NCBI GenBank assembly: GCA_946482345.1
Contig: CAMLRJ010000040.1
Coordinates: forward strand, 1-13,248
Length of the DNA: 13,248 nt
Reading direction: 5' to 3'
Source: an uncultured Cellvibrio sp.
GTDB taxonomy: Bacteria; Pseudomonadota; Gammaproteobacteria; Pseudomonadales; Cellvibrionaceae
The position numbers and the translations under genes were made by a program. Shown here piece by piece: positions 1-6,595 of the stretch. Each line of letters begins with the position of its first letter. Positions within the stretch are counted from its first letter, which is position 1. Under the pieces are notes generated by a model, which saw only the letters and a list, made by a program, of their open reading frames with translations, ran no database searches and was not told where the DNA came from.

Positions 1-531
1 ACTCACCACCAGCGTCACCAAAGGCAGCCAGGCCAGAGGTGAAACCGGTTTGAATAATTGAATTAATGGGTTGATGGCCTGATAAAGTGTTTGACTCAAT
101 CCAATCATAATGCCAACAGGAATGGCGATAATCGTTGCCATTAAAAAACCGGATAAAACGGTAATCAGACTGGTTTCAATTTTGTTAAAAAATGTGGGTC
201 TGCCACTGAATTCGCGTTCAATAATTTTGGCATTCGGATCTTTTGCCAACATTTCCTGATTGCGTTTTTCCTGACGCTCATAAAATTGTGCTTCGCGCGC
301 TTTTTCGGATTTATATTCATCAACTAGATTGCCCCACTGCGCAAATACTTCGGTCGGTTGCGGAAAATTTCCCAATGAGGTTTTGATGTTGGGCGCTGCT
401 ATGTGCCAAATCAGTACGAATATCAATATACCCACTATTGGCATTAATATTGACAATACAATGCTACGCAGTTTGGCCGGTGTAATTTTTTCCATTTTTA
501 TAAAATTTGAACCTGTTAAGACGCTACTCAT
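1..531 (-). CDS. nrtB: NrtB-like ABC transporter permease, 3' part outside window
   Basis: Inner-membrane permease of a nitrate/nitrite/cyanate-type ABC importer; it would pass the substrate delivered by the upstream binding protein. The reading frame is open from ATG at 531-529 to the window edge, giving 177 residues and no stop. The start is chosen because GGGGA lies a few bases upstream; a second Met 12 codons later lacks a good site. Residues about 24-46 form one membrane helix, about 119-145 a second, and the segment 162-177 (KPVSPLAWLPLVTLVVS) is typical of the NrtB/TauC/SsuC permease core. Between the helices is a highly charged stretch, about residues 70-110, rich in Glu, Lys and Arg, which I believe is longer than in classical NrtB. 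It follows the binding-protein gene on the same strand with a 105-base gap that holds a large palindrome. Family assignment is good; the exact substrate is inferred from the neighbour. Confidence 0.85.
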   Translation of the reverse strand, partial: MSSVLTGSNFIKMEKITPAKLRSIVLSILMPIVGILIFVLIWHIAAPNIKTSLGNFPQPTEVFAQWGNLVDEYKSEKAREAQFYERQEKRNQEMLAKDPNAKIIEREFSGRPTFFNKIETSLITVLSGFLMATIIAIPVGIMIGLSQTLYQAINPLIQLFKPVSPLAWLPLVTLVVS

Positions 532-550
532 AATTTTCCCCGGTGTCATC

Positions 551-627
551 GTAGGGTGGGCATAAAGCGAAGCGTGCCCACCTAACTTTATTCAGCGTGG
601 GCACGCTTCGCTTTATGCCCAGCCTAC
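551..627. repeat. 31-bp near-perfect inverted repeat between nrtA and nrtB
   Basis: Left arm 551-581 and right arm 597-627 are reverse complements over 31 bases with a single mismatch (positions 556/622) around a 15-base loop. The core of the left arm reads GGGCATAAAGCGAAGCGTGC. It begins 9 bases past the nrtA stop codon on the minus strand and ends about 20 bases before the nrtB start. From memory, palindromes with a GTAGGGTGGGCA end and a GTGCCCAC centre are dispersed in many proteobacterial and cyanobacterial genomes as REP/MITE-like units; that identity is not verified here. In the mRNA it would form a very stable hairpin without a following U-run, so it could protect the nrtA message or lower permease expression rather than terminate. 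Confidence 0.85.
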
Positions 628-636
628 AGAATGTTC

Positions 637-2031
637 TTACAGCTTTTCGTCGCCTTTCAAACCGATTTTGAATTGTTTCAAATAATCATTGGGTTTATTT
701 GCATCGAACTTGATACCGTCAATCCACACAGTTTCATCTGGTGTACGGATACCGGTAAACGTTTTGAAATCCGGGAAATCTTTCGCTGTCATTTTTCCTT
801 CAGCAATCAAATCCAAAGCAGCTTGTTGATAAATTTCCGGTGCAACGGCTTTTTTTGCATTTTCCATGTACCAGTCATCAGATTTGGCTTCAGGAATTTG
901 TCCCCAGCGACGCATTTGAGTGAGATACCAAACTGCATCGGATACGTGTGGGTAGGATGCGTTGTAACGGAAGAAAGTATTGAAATCAGGTTCAGGACGA
1001 ATATCACCGCGATCATATTCAAATACGCCCGTCATTGAGTTGGCGATAACTTTGTAGTCGGCGCCTACATAATGCGAAGCAGAAATCATTTTTGCCGCTG
1101 CAGAACGATTGGCGTTATTATTTTCATCAAGCCACTTGGCTGCACGAATTAACGCTTTGACAACGCGAATTGAAGTGTTTGGATTTTTTTGAATAAAATC
1201 TTTGCGCATGCCAAAAACTTTATCGCCTATTTTGTTATACACAGTTGCAACGGGGACACCAATTCCACGAAATACCGCTTGTTGGTTCCATGGCTCACCC
1301 ACTGAATAACCCTGAATGGTACCTGCTTCCATAGTGGCTGGCATTTGTGGTGGAGGCGTTACGGATAACAAAATATCAGCATCAATTTGACCGGTGATAT
1401 CACCTTTGTGTGGTGCGTAATAGCCAGGTTTTATTCCGCCAGCAGCTAACCAATAACGTAAACCCATGTTGTGTGTGGAAACCGGGAATACCACACCCAT
1501 TTGTAAACTTTTTCCCGCATTTTTTGCGGCATCAGCAACGGGTTTTAATGTATCGGCACTGATTGGATGAATGGTTTTTTTGTTGGCATCTACTGGAATA
1601 TTTTTTTTCATTTTTTTCCAGATTTCATTCGACACTGTAATCGCATAAGTGTTGTTGGTCATAGTTAAAGGGAATACCAGTTCTGCAGGTGTTCCATAAC
1701 CAATATTGGCTGCTACAGGTTGCGCGAGTAGCATATGTGATCCATCCAGTTCACCGGAAATTACACGATCCAACACAACTTTCCAGTTGGCTTGTGCTTC
1801 AATTTCGACATTCAATCCTTCATCGTCGAAATAACCATTTTCATAAGCAACGGCGAGATCAGCCATGTCTGTTAATTTGATGAAGCCAAATTTTAAATCA
1901 GTTTTTTCGGCTGGGCCTGTTTCAGCAAAAATTTGATTTGCAATCAAACAGCTTGAAAGTGTGAATACGGCAACAGCAAATTTTTTAAATATTTTTTGAA
2001 ATTTATTACAGCCTTTTGATACAGCTTTCAT
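637..2031 (-). CDS. nrtA: NrtA-like nitrate/nitrite ABC transporter substrate-binding protein
   Basis: Periplasmic or membrane-tethered binding protein that captures nitrate/nitrite (possibly cyanate or bicarbonate in relatives) for the permease encoded next. It has 464 residues, normal for the NrtA/CmpA family. The N-terminus has a basic stretch and hydrophobic core (about 11-36). LSSC at residues 25-28 fits a lipobox, while IFA/ET at 34-38 fits an ordinary signal peptidase site, so lipoprotein versus soluble is undecided. Family-like segments seen include KFGFIKLTDMADLAVAYENG just after the signal, FPVSTHNMGLRYWLAAGGI, YSVGEPWNQQAVFRGIGVP and GMRKDFI. The start at 2031 is supported by AGGAG about 8 bases upstream. 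It is the first gene of the operon, preceded by a sigma-54-like promoter and a leader hairpin. Ligand specificity cannot be read directly from sequence here. Confidence 0.92.
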   Translation of the reverse strand: MKAVSKGCNKFQKIFKKFAVAVFTLSSCLIANQIFAETGPAEKTDLKFGFIKLTDMADLAVAYENGYFDDEGLNVEIEAQANWKVVLDRVISGELDGSHMLLAQPVAANIGYGTPAELVFPLTMTNNTYAITVSNEIWKKMKKNIPVDANKKTIHPISADTLKPVADAAKNAGKSLQMGVVFPVSTHNMGLRYWLAAGGIKPGYYAPHKGDITGQIDADILLSVTPPPQMPATMEAGTIQGYSVGEPWNQQAVFRGIGVPVATVYNKIGDKVFGMRKDFIQKNPNTSIRVVKALIRAAKWLDENNNANRSAAAKMISASHYVGADYKVIANSMTGVFEYDRGDIRPEPDFNTFFRYNASYPHVSDAVWYLTQMRRWGQIPEAKSDDWYMENAKKAVAPEIYQQAALDLIAEGKMTAKDFPDFKTFTGIRTPDETVWIDGIKFDANKPNDYLKQFKIGLKGDEKL

Positions 2032-2062
2032 GGAATAGACTCCTGCAATGATTTTGGGTGCA

Positions 2063-2089
2063 ACAAAAATTTATCTAGGTAATTTTTGT
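2063..2089 (-). promoter_or_regulatory. Leader hairpin upstream of nrtA
   Basis: A perfect 9-bp inverted repeat (ACAAAAATT at 2063-2071, AATTTTTGT at 2081-2089) with a 9-base loop lies between the predicted sigma-54 start point (about 2097) and the nrtA ribosome binding site. It could be an operator or an mRNA structure. It is A/T-rich and weak as RNA, and no regulator is assigned. Confidence 0.4.
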
Positions 2090-2108
2090 GATCGACAGGA
2101 GGGCTTAT

Positions 2109-2123
2109 TCAAGCCTTGTGCCA
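2109..2123 (-). promoter_or_regulatory. Sigma-54 (RpoN) type promoter for nrtA operon
   Basis: On the minus strand the sequence reads TGGCAC-AAGGC-TTGA. The -24 box TGGCAC is exact and the spacing to the -12 box equals the RpoN consensus (TGGCAC-N5-TTGC). The -12 box ends in GA instead of GC, which weakens the match. The predicted start would lie near 2097, leaving a leader of about 66 bases. An RpoN promoter fits a nitrogen-assimilation operon, since NtrC-type activation is common for nitrate uptake in proteobacteria. Confidence 0.6.
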
Positions 2124-2149
2124 ATTCCTTGAAAACGAATTAATTGCTC

Positions 2150-2166
2150 TTTTGCGGTGCGCAAAA
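2150..2166. promoter_or_regulatory. 17-bp palindrome upstream of the nrtA promoter
   Basis: TTTTGCGGTGCGCAAAA is a perfect odd-length palindrome (7-bp arms around three bases), centred about 43 bases upstream of the -24 box. It looks like a dimeric regulator site. The GGTGC within it recalls half of an NtrC site, but the arrangement does not match the NtrC consensus, so the binding protein is unknown. Confidence 0.35.
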
Positions 2167-2381
2167 AAAATAAAATTGGAAATTTTGCACCGGACTGTAT
2201 CGATAATAAAACGGAAAAGGGGCGAAACTGAGAGGGTTAGCTTTAAAAGCAAAAATCGAAGACAGGATTTGTGCACTTATTTTTGGCATTTTGGACGAGC
2301 TGGAGCAGGAAATTGTGCAATTCTTTTTTAGGCGACAAAACCGGGTATTGGGAGACAGGAATAAAACACTGGAGGAAAAGT

Positions 2382-2408
2382 AAAAAAGACAGAGGCTCGC
2401 GCCTCTGT
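2382..2408 (-). terminator. Rho-independent terminator of the exported-protein gene
   Basis: On the minus strand ACAGAGGC, loop GCGA, GCCTCTGT forms a perfect 8-bp stem (2408-2389), followed by C and six T residues (2387-2382). It starts 15 bases after the stop codon of the gene at 2423-2953, and so separates that gene from the nrt control region. Confidence 0.9.
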
Positions 2409-2422
2409 AAAGCCTTGAGGGT

Positions 2423-2953
2423 TCAGAGTTGCGGTTCAATCCATTCGATGACGTCTGCACTCAAGTCCTTCAGGCATTTTCGGGTGGCGGAGCAAACCGT
2501 GGGTCCGCTCAAATCCATCACATTTGAATTAGGATTAAGCTCGTATAAGGTTGCAAAAGCACAGGTATGTTTGGCGGTAACCATATCCTTGCCTTTTATC
2601 AATGCAGCGGTGATTTGGACTTTGGGTAATGTGGAGTCCTGTTCAGTGCCGAATTTTTTATCGCCCAGTACAAGCTGTTCTATGTCAATTGCCAAAACCG
2701 GAACTACGCCATTCTTGATTTTCTCAAGGGTATTAACCGGTTCCAGTTGAATCGCTTTTTTGTCGGCTTTCTGTATCAGGTTGTTAACCAGCGTTACATC
2801 AATGTCGCAAGGATATTCTGTCTGGGTGTACTTATAACCTGGCACGTTAAAACCGATATTTTTGTTGAGGTAGACCAGGGGTTTGTCCTGGCGCTCATTG
2901 GCAAGAGCGAATATTGGAAAAACAAACACTAAAGTGAATATTGCTAATTTCAT
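2423..2953 (-). CDS. Small exported protein of unknown function
   Basis: I do not recognise a family. The product has 176 residues with a clear Sec signal peptide: Lys2, hydrophobic residues 3-17 and a likely cleavage ALA/NE after residue 18. This leaves about 158 residues in the periplasm or outside. Four cysteines (49, 131, 154, 160) in the mature part would allow two disulfides; Cys154 and Cys160 sit close together near the C-terminus. There are no further membrane helices and no obvious catalytic motif. The start at 2953 has AGAGG about 6-7 bases upstream, and a strong terminator follows the stop. It is a single-gene unit, divergent from the membrane-bound regulator at 3217-5379, with the intergenic region shared. 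That makes it a candidate target or partner of the regulator, by inference only. Confidence 0.8.
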   Translation of the reverse strand: MKLAIFTLVFVFPIFALANERQDKPLVYLNKNIGFNVPGYKYTQTEYPCDIDVTLVNNLIQKADKKAIQLEPVNTLEKIKNGVVPVLAIDIEQLVLGDKKFGTEQDSTLPKVQITAALIKGKDMVTAKHTCAFATLYELNPNSNVMDLSGPTVCSATRKCLKDLSADVIEWIEPQL

Positions 2954-2978
2954 GATAAACCTCTATTTGGTTTGGTTG

Positions 2979-3008
2979 ATTTCACCTCAATCGGGCAGGA
3001 GGTGAAAT
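2979..3008. promoter_or_regulatory. Inverted repeat holding a perfect Shine-Dalgarno sequence
   Basis: ATTTCACCTC (2979-2988) and GAGGTGAAAT (2999-3008) are perfect 10-bp arms with a 10-base loop. On the plus strand the right arm contains most of AGGAGGTGA (2997-3005), the full complement of the 16S rRNA 3' end, 4 bases before an ATG at 3007. In a plus-strand RNA the ribosome site would be locked in the stem. On the minus strand the repeat lies 15-45 bases upstream of the exported-protein ribosome binding site, so it could equally be an operator between the divergent genes. Confidence 0.55.
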
Positions 3009-3195
3009 GAATATATTGCAAATCATCAGAAAACGACTGACCATAAAAAAACTTCGGGCATACCATTCACTTACCAATTTTTTTATTATTAAAATCAATA
3101 AGATACTGATCCATCAACTGATTGTGTTGCCTTGTAATTGGGTTGCCACATCTTGCAAAATTAGCTTGCTGATAGGGCCTCCGGCCCAACCCTAA
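3007..3195 (+). CDS. Possible 62-codon leader ORF upstream of regulator gene
   Basis: A short frame starting right after a perfect Shine-Dalgarno sequence and ending 21 bases before the regulator gene. The product is basic and rich in Ile, Lys and Leu, with a hydrophobic middle, and has no family I know. The composition looks more like intergenic A/T-rich sequence than like the neighbouring genes. The only positive evidence is the ribosome site and the placement. The 3' end contains a small hairpin, GGGCC-TCC-GGCCC (3175-3187). It may be untranslated. Confidence 0.2.
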   Translation: MNILQIIRKRLTIKKLRAYHSLTNFFIIKINKILIHQLIVLPCNWVATSCKISLLIGPPAQP

Positions 3196-3216
3196 ATAAG
3201 AAATACAGGTGCTTAG

Positions 3217-5379
3217 ATGCAAAAGCCGGTTGTAACGACAGAGATACATAGTGAGCACGACTTTAGTCTGGGTGAAGTTATGGTGTCTCCTTCCCACAAT
3301 ACCCTGTCAGCCAAAGGTGAAACGGTCAGCCTGCAACCAAAGGCTATGGCGGTACTCCATTATTTGGCAAAGAATCAGACACGCGTCATCAGTAACCATG
3401 AATTAATTGAGCGTTTGTGGTCCGGGCGAATCGTTACCCATGGATCAGTACAAAAAAGTATTAATTCCATACGAGCTGCGTTTGCAGATTTGGCGGTGGA
3501 TCAGGAACTGATTACCCACTATTCAAAACGTGGTTATCAATTACAGATAGAACCGGAGTTTCATCAACCTGTAGCAGTATCAGCTGAACCTGAATCATCT
3601 ATTCCCGCAACCCCCGTTGAGCAGCCTGTAAATAATGTTGTGGAAAAGAAATGGGGATATTTGCCTCTGGTGATAATCGCCTGTGTGATATCTGTGTTGG
3701 TGGGTTATCACTTGCTCTCTAATTCAATACCAGTTGTCGATAAACATCATAAAACCCGGTTTATCTCTACTCTGGGTTATACCAATGAAACAGGCCACGA
3801 ACGCAATGCAGCACCACACCCGGATAACCAGCATCTGGTTTATGTGCGCGAACAATTAAATGAACGGGGTGAAACCCGAAGTGAATTGGTGGTACGTAAT
3901 CGCCAGGGACAAGATTGGGTTGTGGCGACCACCAACGGTTATTGGTTTAAATTAGCCTGGTCACCTGAAGGCAAGCATTTGGTCGCTGCAGAAGTCATCC
4001 AGTTGGAGGGTATGCCCTTAACTCCCAACTTTTATGAGAAACCCAATTATCTTTATTCCTTTCATATTTTCTCTTTGGATCTCGACAATAAACTGTTGTT
4101 GGAAAAACAACTGCTGAGTCAGTGGCAAGGAAGGGTATTGAGTGTGAGTTGGTGGGATGAAAGTACGCTGGAATTTGTTGCCAGACAGGGTAATGGTGCG
4201 ACCAGTGGGCGGTATCACTATTCCACTTTGAATCAGGCGCTCAATCTGTTGGCTGAAATACCGGGGGCAACCAATCCTGTTGCCAGTGATATACAGAATA
4301 AAAGAACGGCACTAGCCAGTTTGCAACAAAATAAATTGCAGATTGATTTTTTAAACGAAGATCAGTCACTCATCAGTCGATGGTTACTGACGCAGGAGGG
4401 CGCGGCGGATATCAGTTGGATTCCGGATGGTAGCGGTGTGTTGATTTATTCCGGAGCCAGCAGAAAAATGCAATTGTTGTATCTGGATGGACAACGGATT
4501 GATGTTTCGATTGCCGATATTAAAGACAAAGTGATCTCTCGCCCGCGTTACAGTCCTGATGGACAAAGTATTTTTTATACCGAAGAAAAACGCGGTTCAA
4601 ACATTGTGATGTTAAAAACTGACGGCGACACAACACCATTAACACAAAATAAAGATTTCAATTACGCCGCCAGTTTTTCACCCGATGGTAAACAGGTGGC
4701 TTATGTTTCAGTTCGCAATAATCACACACATTTATGGTTGGTTGAATCGGGACAGGAGCATCAGTTGACGCAGCAAGCGGTGCCTCGAAAAGTTGGCAGT
4801 ATTATTTGGTCAGACCCTGCCGGGAGTTTAATTTTTAATGCCGGTGAAGAGCTTTATCGTTACGATTTTTCCGGTGCACAAACCAGTTTGCTGTGGCGCG
4901 ATAAAACTAATATCGAGCCGGTTGCTTATTTGTTGGCATCGCAAGAATTGATTTTGTTAAAACAAAGCGGTGATGTGAAAAATCTTTGGCGGGTGAATTT
5001 AAAATCCCGACAATCGAAACAACTGACTTTTGGCTCTGTCGGTTCTGTGGTGGCTTATGCAGGGAATATCTTTTTCCAATACACCAGTGAAGCGGGTCTT
5101 TGGCGGATGCATATAAAAGATGAATCCTTGCAATTAATCAGCCCCAGCTTTCCGGAGCATCAAAAGTTATTGGGGGCGGACGCTGCGGGTGTTTACTTTA
5201 TCAACGGCGGGATTTGTCGTGAATCGGGCATCCAATACATGAAATTTTCCGATCAATCACAACACTTGTTGCTTGAACGCGACAAATCCATGTTGCTAAC
5301 CAGTTCTTTTCACCCTGAGGTGGGTGCCTTGTATACAGAGTGTTATTTGGCTGAAGCGAATATCATGCAGATGAAGTAG
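3217..5379 (+). CDS. CadC/ToxR-like membrane-integrated transcriptional regulator with propeller domain
   Basis: A one-component sensor of 720 residues expected to bind DNA from the inner membrane. Residues about 17-112 form an OmpR/PhoB-type winged helix (segments such as LQPKAMAVLHYL, VISNHELIERLW, SVQKSINSIRAAF and HYSKRGYQL). A Pro-rich linker (about 113-145) leads to one membrane helix (147-167). The remaining 550 residues face the periplasm and carry WD40/TolB-like beta-propeller repeats, seen as WSPEGKHLVAA, YSPDGQSIFYT and FSPDGKQVAYVS. The periplasmic part has only two cysteines (667 and 709), which could form a disulfide. CAGG lies about 10 bases before the start. It is divergent from the exported-protein gene and unrelated to the ribosomal genes downstream. 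The signal and target genes are unknown. Other proteins of this architecture use a propeller or TPR region as sensor; architecture confidence is high, function unknown. Confidence 0.9.
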   Translation: MQKPVVTTEIHSEHDFSLGEVMVSPSHNTLSAKGETVSLQPKAMAVLHYLAKNQTRVISNHELIERLWSGRIVTHGSVQKSINSIRAAFADLAVDQELITHYSKRGYQLQIEPEFHQPVAVSAEPESSIPATPVEQPVNNVVEKKWGYLPLVIIACVISVLVGYHLLSNSIPVVDKHHKTRFISTLGYTNETGHERNAAPHPDNQHLVYVREQLNERGETRSELVVRNRQGQDWVVATTNGYWFKLAWSPEGKHLVAAEVIQLEGMPLTPNFYEKPNYLYSFHIFSLDLDNKLLLEKQLLSQWQGRVLSVSWWDESTLEFVARQGNGATSGRYHYSTLNQALNLLAEIPGATNPVASDIQNKRTALASLQQNKLQIDFLNEDQSLISRWLLTQEGAADISWIPDGSGVLIYSGASRKMQLLYLDGQRIDVSIADIKDKVISRPRYSPDGQSIFYTEEKRGSNIVMLKTDGDTTPLTQNKDFNYAASFSPDGKQVAYVSVRNNHTHLWLVESGQEHQLTQQAVPRKVGSIIWSDPAGSLIFNAGEELYRYDFSGAQTSLLWRDKTNIEPVAYLLASQELILLKQSGDVKNLWRVNLKSRQSKQLTFGSVGSVVAYAGNIFFQYTSEAGLWRMHIKDESLQLISPSFPEHQKLLGADAAGVYFINGGICRESGIQYMKFSDQSQHLLLERDKSMLLTSSFHPEVGALYTECYLAEANIMQMK

Positions 5380-5394
5380 GAGGGCTTACACTGC

Positions 5395-5423
5395 TTGCCT
5401 TTGAAGGTTTCGGTATGTAGAAT
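5395..5423 (+). promoter_or_regulatory. Sigma-70 promoter of rplM-rpsI
   Basis: TTGCCT (5395-5400), a 17-base spacer, then TAGAAT (5418-5423) match the -35/-10 consensus at 4 of 6 and 5 of 6 positions with ideal spacing. The predicted start near 5430 gives a leader of about 70 bases before rplM. It lies just past the stop of the regulator gene. Confidence 0.75.
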
Positions 5424-5428
5424 CCCGC

Positions 5429-5471
5429 CTCCCTCAAATAGGGGGTATTTTTCATGGCGCTTTTTTGCGCC
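5429..5471 (+). promoter_or_regulatory. Structured 5' leader of rplM (two hairpins)
   Basis: A short stem (5429-5433 with 5441-5445, one G-U pair) is followed by a T-rich stretch, then a perfect stem GGCGC (5456-5460), loop of six T, GCGCC (5467-5471). In E. coli the rplM-rpsI operon is known to be feedback-regulated by L13 acting on its own leader; these hairpins are candidates for the same role. The first hairpin plus T-run may also act as a weak terminator for the preceding gene. Confidence 0.45.
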
Positions 5472-5500
5472 TACTCACATCCATCCCAGGCAGGAATAAC

Positions 5501-5929
5501 ATGAAGACATACGTTGCCAAACCAGAAGCCATAGTGCATGACTGGTACATAGTGGATGCGGCCAATAAAACCCTTGGTCGTTTATCTGCTGAAATTGCCT
5601 CGCGTTTGCGTGGCAAACACAAGCCCGAATTCACCCCGCACGTTGACACAGGCGATTTTATTGTCGTGATCAATGCTGCCCAAGTGCGTGTGACAGGCCG
5701 TAAAACCACTGACAAGATTTATTACCATCACACCAATCACCCTGGGGGTATCAAGTCCATCAGCTTTGACAAACTGATCCAAAAAGCGCCCGAGCGCACT
5801 ATCCAGACTGCGGTCAAGGGTATGTTGCCAAAAGGTCCATTGGGTCGCGCTATGTTCAGAAAGCTGAAAGTTTACGGCGGAAGCGAACATCCACACACTG
5901 CACAACAGCCTAAAGTGCTGGATATATAA
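5501..5929 (+). CDS. rplM: 50S ribosomal protein L13
   Basis: Component of the large ribosomal subunit, binding 23S rRNA early in assembly. The product has 142 residues, the same length as E. coli L13. Characteristic stretches are [56 protein letters not shown] and [20 protein letters not shown]. The start at 5501 is chosen over an in-frame upstream ATG at 5465 because MKTYVAKPE is the family N-terminus and AGGAA lies 5 bases before it. It forms an operon with rpsI, 11 bases downstream. Confidence 0.98.
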   Translation: MKTYVAKPEAIVHDWYIVDAANKTLGRLSAEIASRLRGKHKPEFTPHVDTGDFIVVINAAQVRVTGRKTTDKIYYHHTNHPGGIKSISFDKLIQKAPERTIQTAVKGMLPKGPLGRAMFRKLKVYGGSEHPHTAQQPKVLDI

Positions 5930-5940
5930 GGGGATAAACC

Positions 5941-6333
5941 ATGTCAGCAACTCAATACTACGGTACAGGCCGTCGTAAAACCTCAACCGCTCGTGTGTTT
6001 ATTACTCAAGGTACTGGCAAGATCAGTATCAATGATCGCAGCATAGAAGAATACTTTGGTCGCCCGGTGGCACGCATGGTTGTGATGCAACCGTTGGAAC
6101 TGGTCGATATGGTTGGTAAGTTTGATGTGACTGTCACTGTGACTGGTGGTGGTAGTTTCGGACAAGCAGGTGCCATTCGTCATGGTTTGACCCGTGCATT
6201 AATGGAATACGACGAGGCGCTTCGTTCTGATTTGCGTAAAGCCGGTTATGTAACCCGCGATTCTCGTGAAGTTGAACGTAAGAAAGTTGGCTTGCGTAAA
6301 GCGCGTAAGAGACCACAATACTCCAAGCGTTAA
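5941..6333 (+). CDS. rpsI: 30S ribosomal protein S9
   Basis: Small-subunit protein whose C-terminal tail reaches the decoding centre and contacts P-site tRNA. The product has 130 residues, the usual length. It carries the family N-terminus ([16 protein letters not shown]), the [19 protein letters not shown] core and the basic tail ending [13 protein letters not shown] lies about 6 bases upstream. It is cotranscribed with rplM and followed by a strong terminator. Confidence 0.98.
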   Translation: MSATQYYGTGRRKTSTARVFITQGTGKISINDRSIEEYFGRPVARMVVMQPLELVDMVGKFDVTVTVTGGGSFGQAGAIRHGLTRALMEYDEALRSDLRKAGYVTRDSREVERKKVGLRKARKRPQYSKR

Positions 6334-6377
6334 TTATCAATTTGGTGTTTTTATTCTTCACCATTTGATGATTGTCA

Positions 6378-6414
6378 AAAACGCCCAAGTCTTTTCTGGC
6401 TTGGGCGTTTTTTT
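6378..6414 (+). terminator. Rho-independent terminator after rpsI
   Basis: The stem ACGCCCAAG (6381-6389) with CTTGGGCGT (6400-6408) around a 10-base loop is perfect, extended by AAA/TTT pairs and followed by a run of seven T residues (6408-6414). It lies about 45 bases after the rpsI stop and separates the ribosomal operon from petA. Confidence 0.95.
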
Positions 6415-6529
6415 ATGTCTAAAATTTTACGCCTATAACCCGTCTTATTACTGTGGTTATTCTTGTAAGCGCGGCGTGAATTCTTTAACATTGCCCGCCT
6501 TTTGTGGACTCGCCAAAACATTATTTATT

Positions 6530-6559
6530 TCGATTGTCAGGGATTAAAACGACAATCGA
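6530..6559. promoter_or_regulatory. Inverted repeat in the petA upstream region
   Basis: TCGATTGTC (6530-6538) and GACAATCGA (6551-6559) are perfect 9-bp arms separated by 12 bases, about 37-66 bases before the petA start. A second small stem (AGCTT-TTC-AAGCT, 6566-6578) lies just before the ribosome binding site. The larger repeat could be an operator for a dimeric regulator or a leader hairpin. I could not place a convincing -35/-10 pair here. Confidence 0.5.
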
Positions 6560-6595
6560 CTTTCCAGCTTTTCAAGCTCTTGGGGGAGAATCGTC

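Larger units (their letters stand above)
2032..2422. other. 391-base intergenic control region
   Basis: No convincing gene. Reading on the minus strand from right to left, it holds the terminator of the 2423-2953 gene (2382-2408), about 215 bases of A-rich sequence with no clear element, a 17-bp palindrome (2150-2166), a sigma-54-like promoter (2109-2123) and a leader hairpin (2063-2089) before nrtA. Short ORFs on both strands here have no good ribosome binding sites and no recognisable protein features. An activator site would be expected 80-150 bases upstream of a sigma-54 promoter; GCACC at 2188-2192 and TGCAC near 2271-2275 resemble NtrC half-sites, but no complete site was found. Confidence 0.6.

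Noticed and set aside
631..1038. 135-codon plus-strand frame opposite nrtA
   Set aside because: It lies wholly within the antisense of the well-supported nrtA frame and has no family features.
2116..2460. Short frames on both strands in the nrt control region
   Set aside because: Low-complexity products, overlap with promoter and terminator signals, no convincing starts.
2271..2750. 159-codon plus-strand frame across the terminator and the exported-protein gene
   Set aside because: It runs antisense over a gene with a signal peptide, ribosome site and terminator; it has no ribosome site of its own.
6266..6547. 93-codon frame overlapping the rpsI end and its terminator
   Set aside because: Shadow of rpsI in another frame that then reads through a strong terminator.
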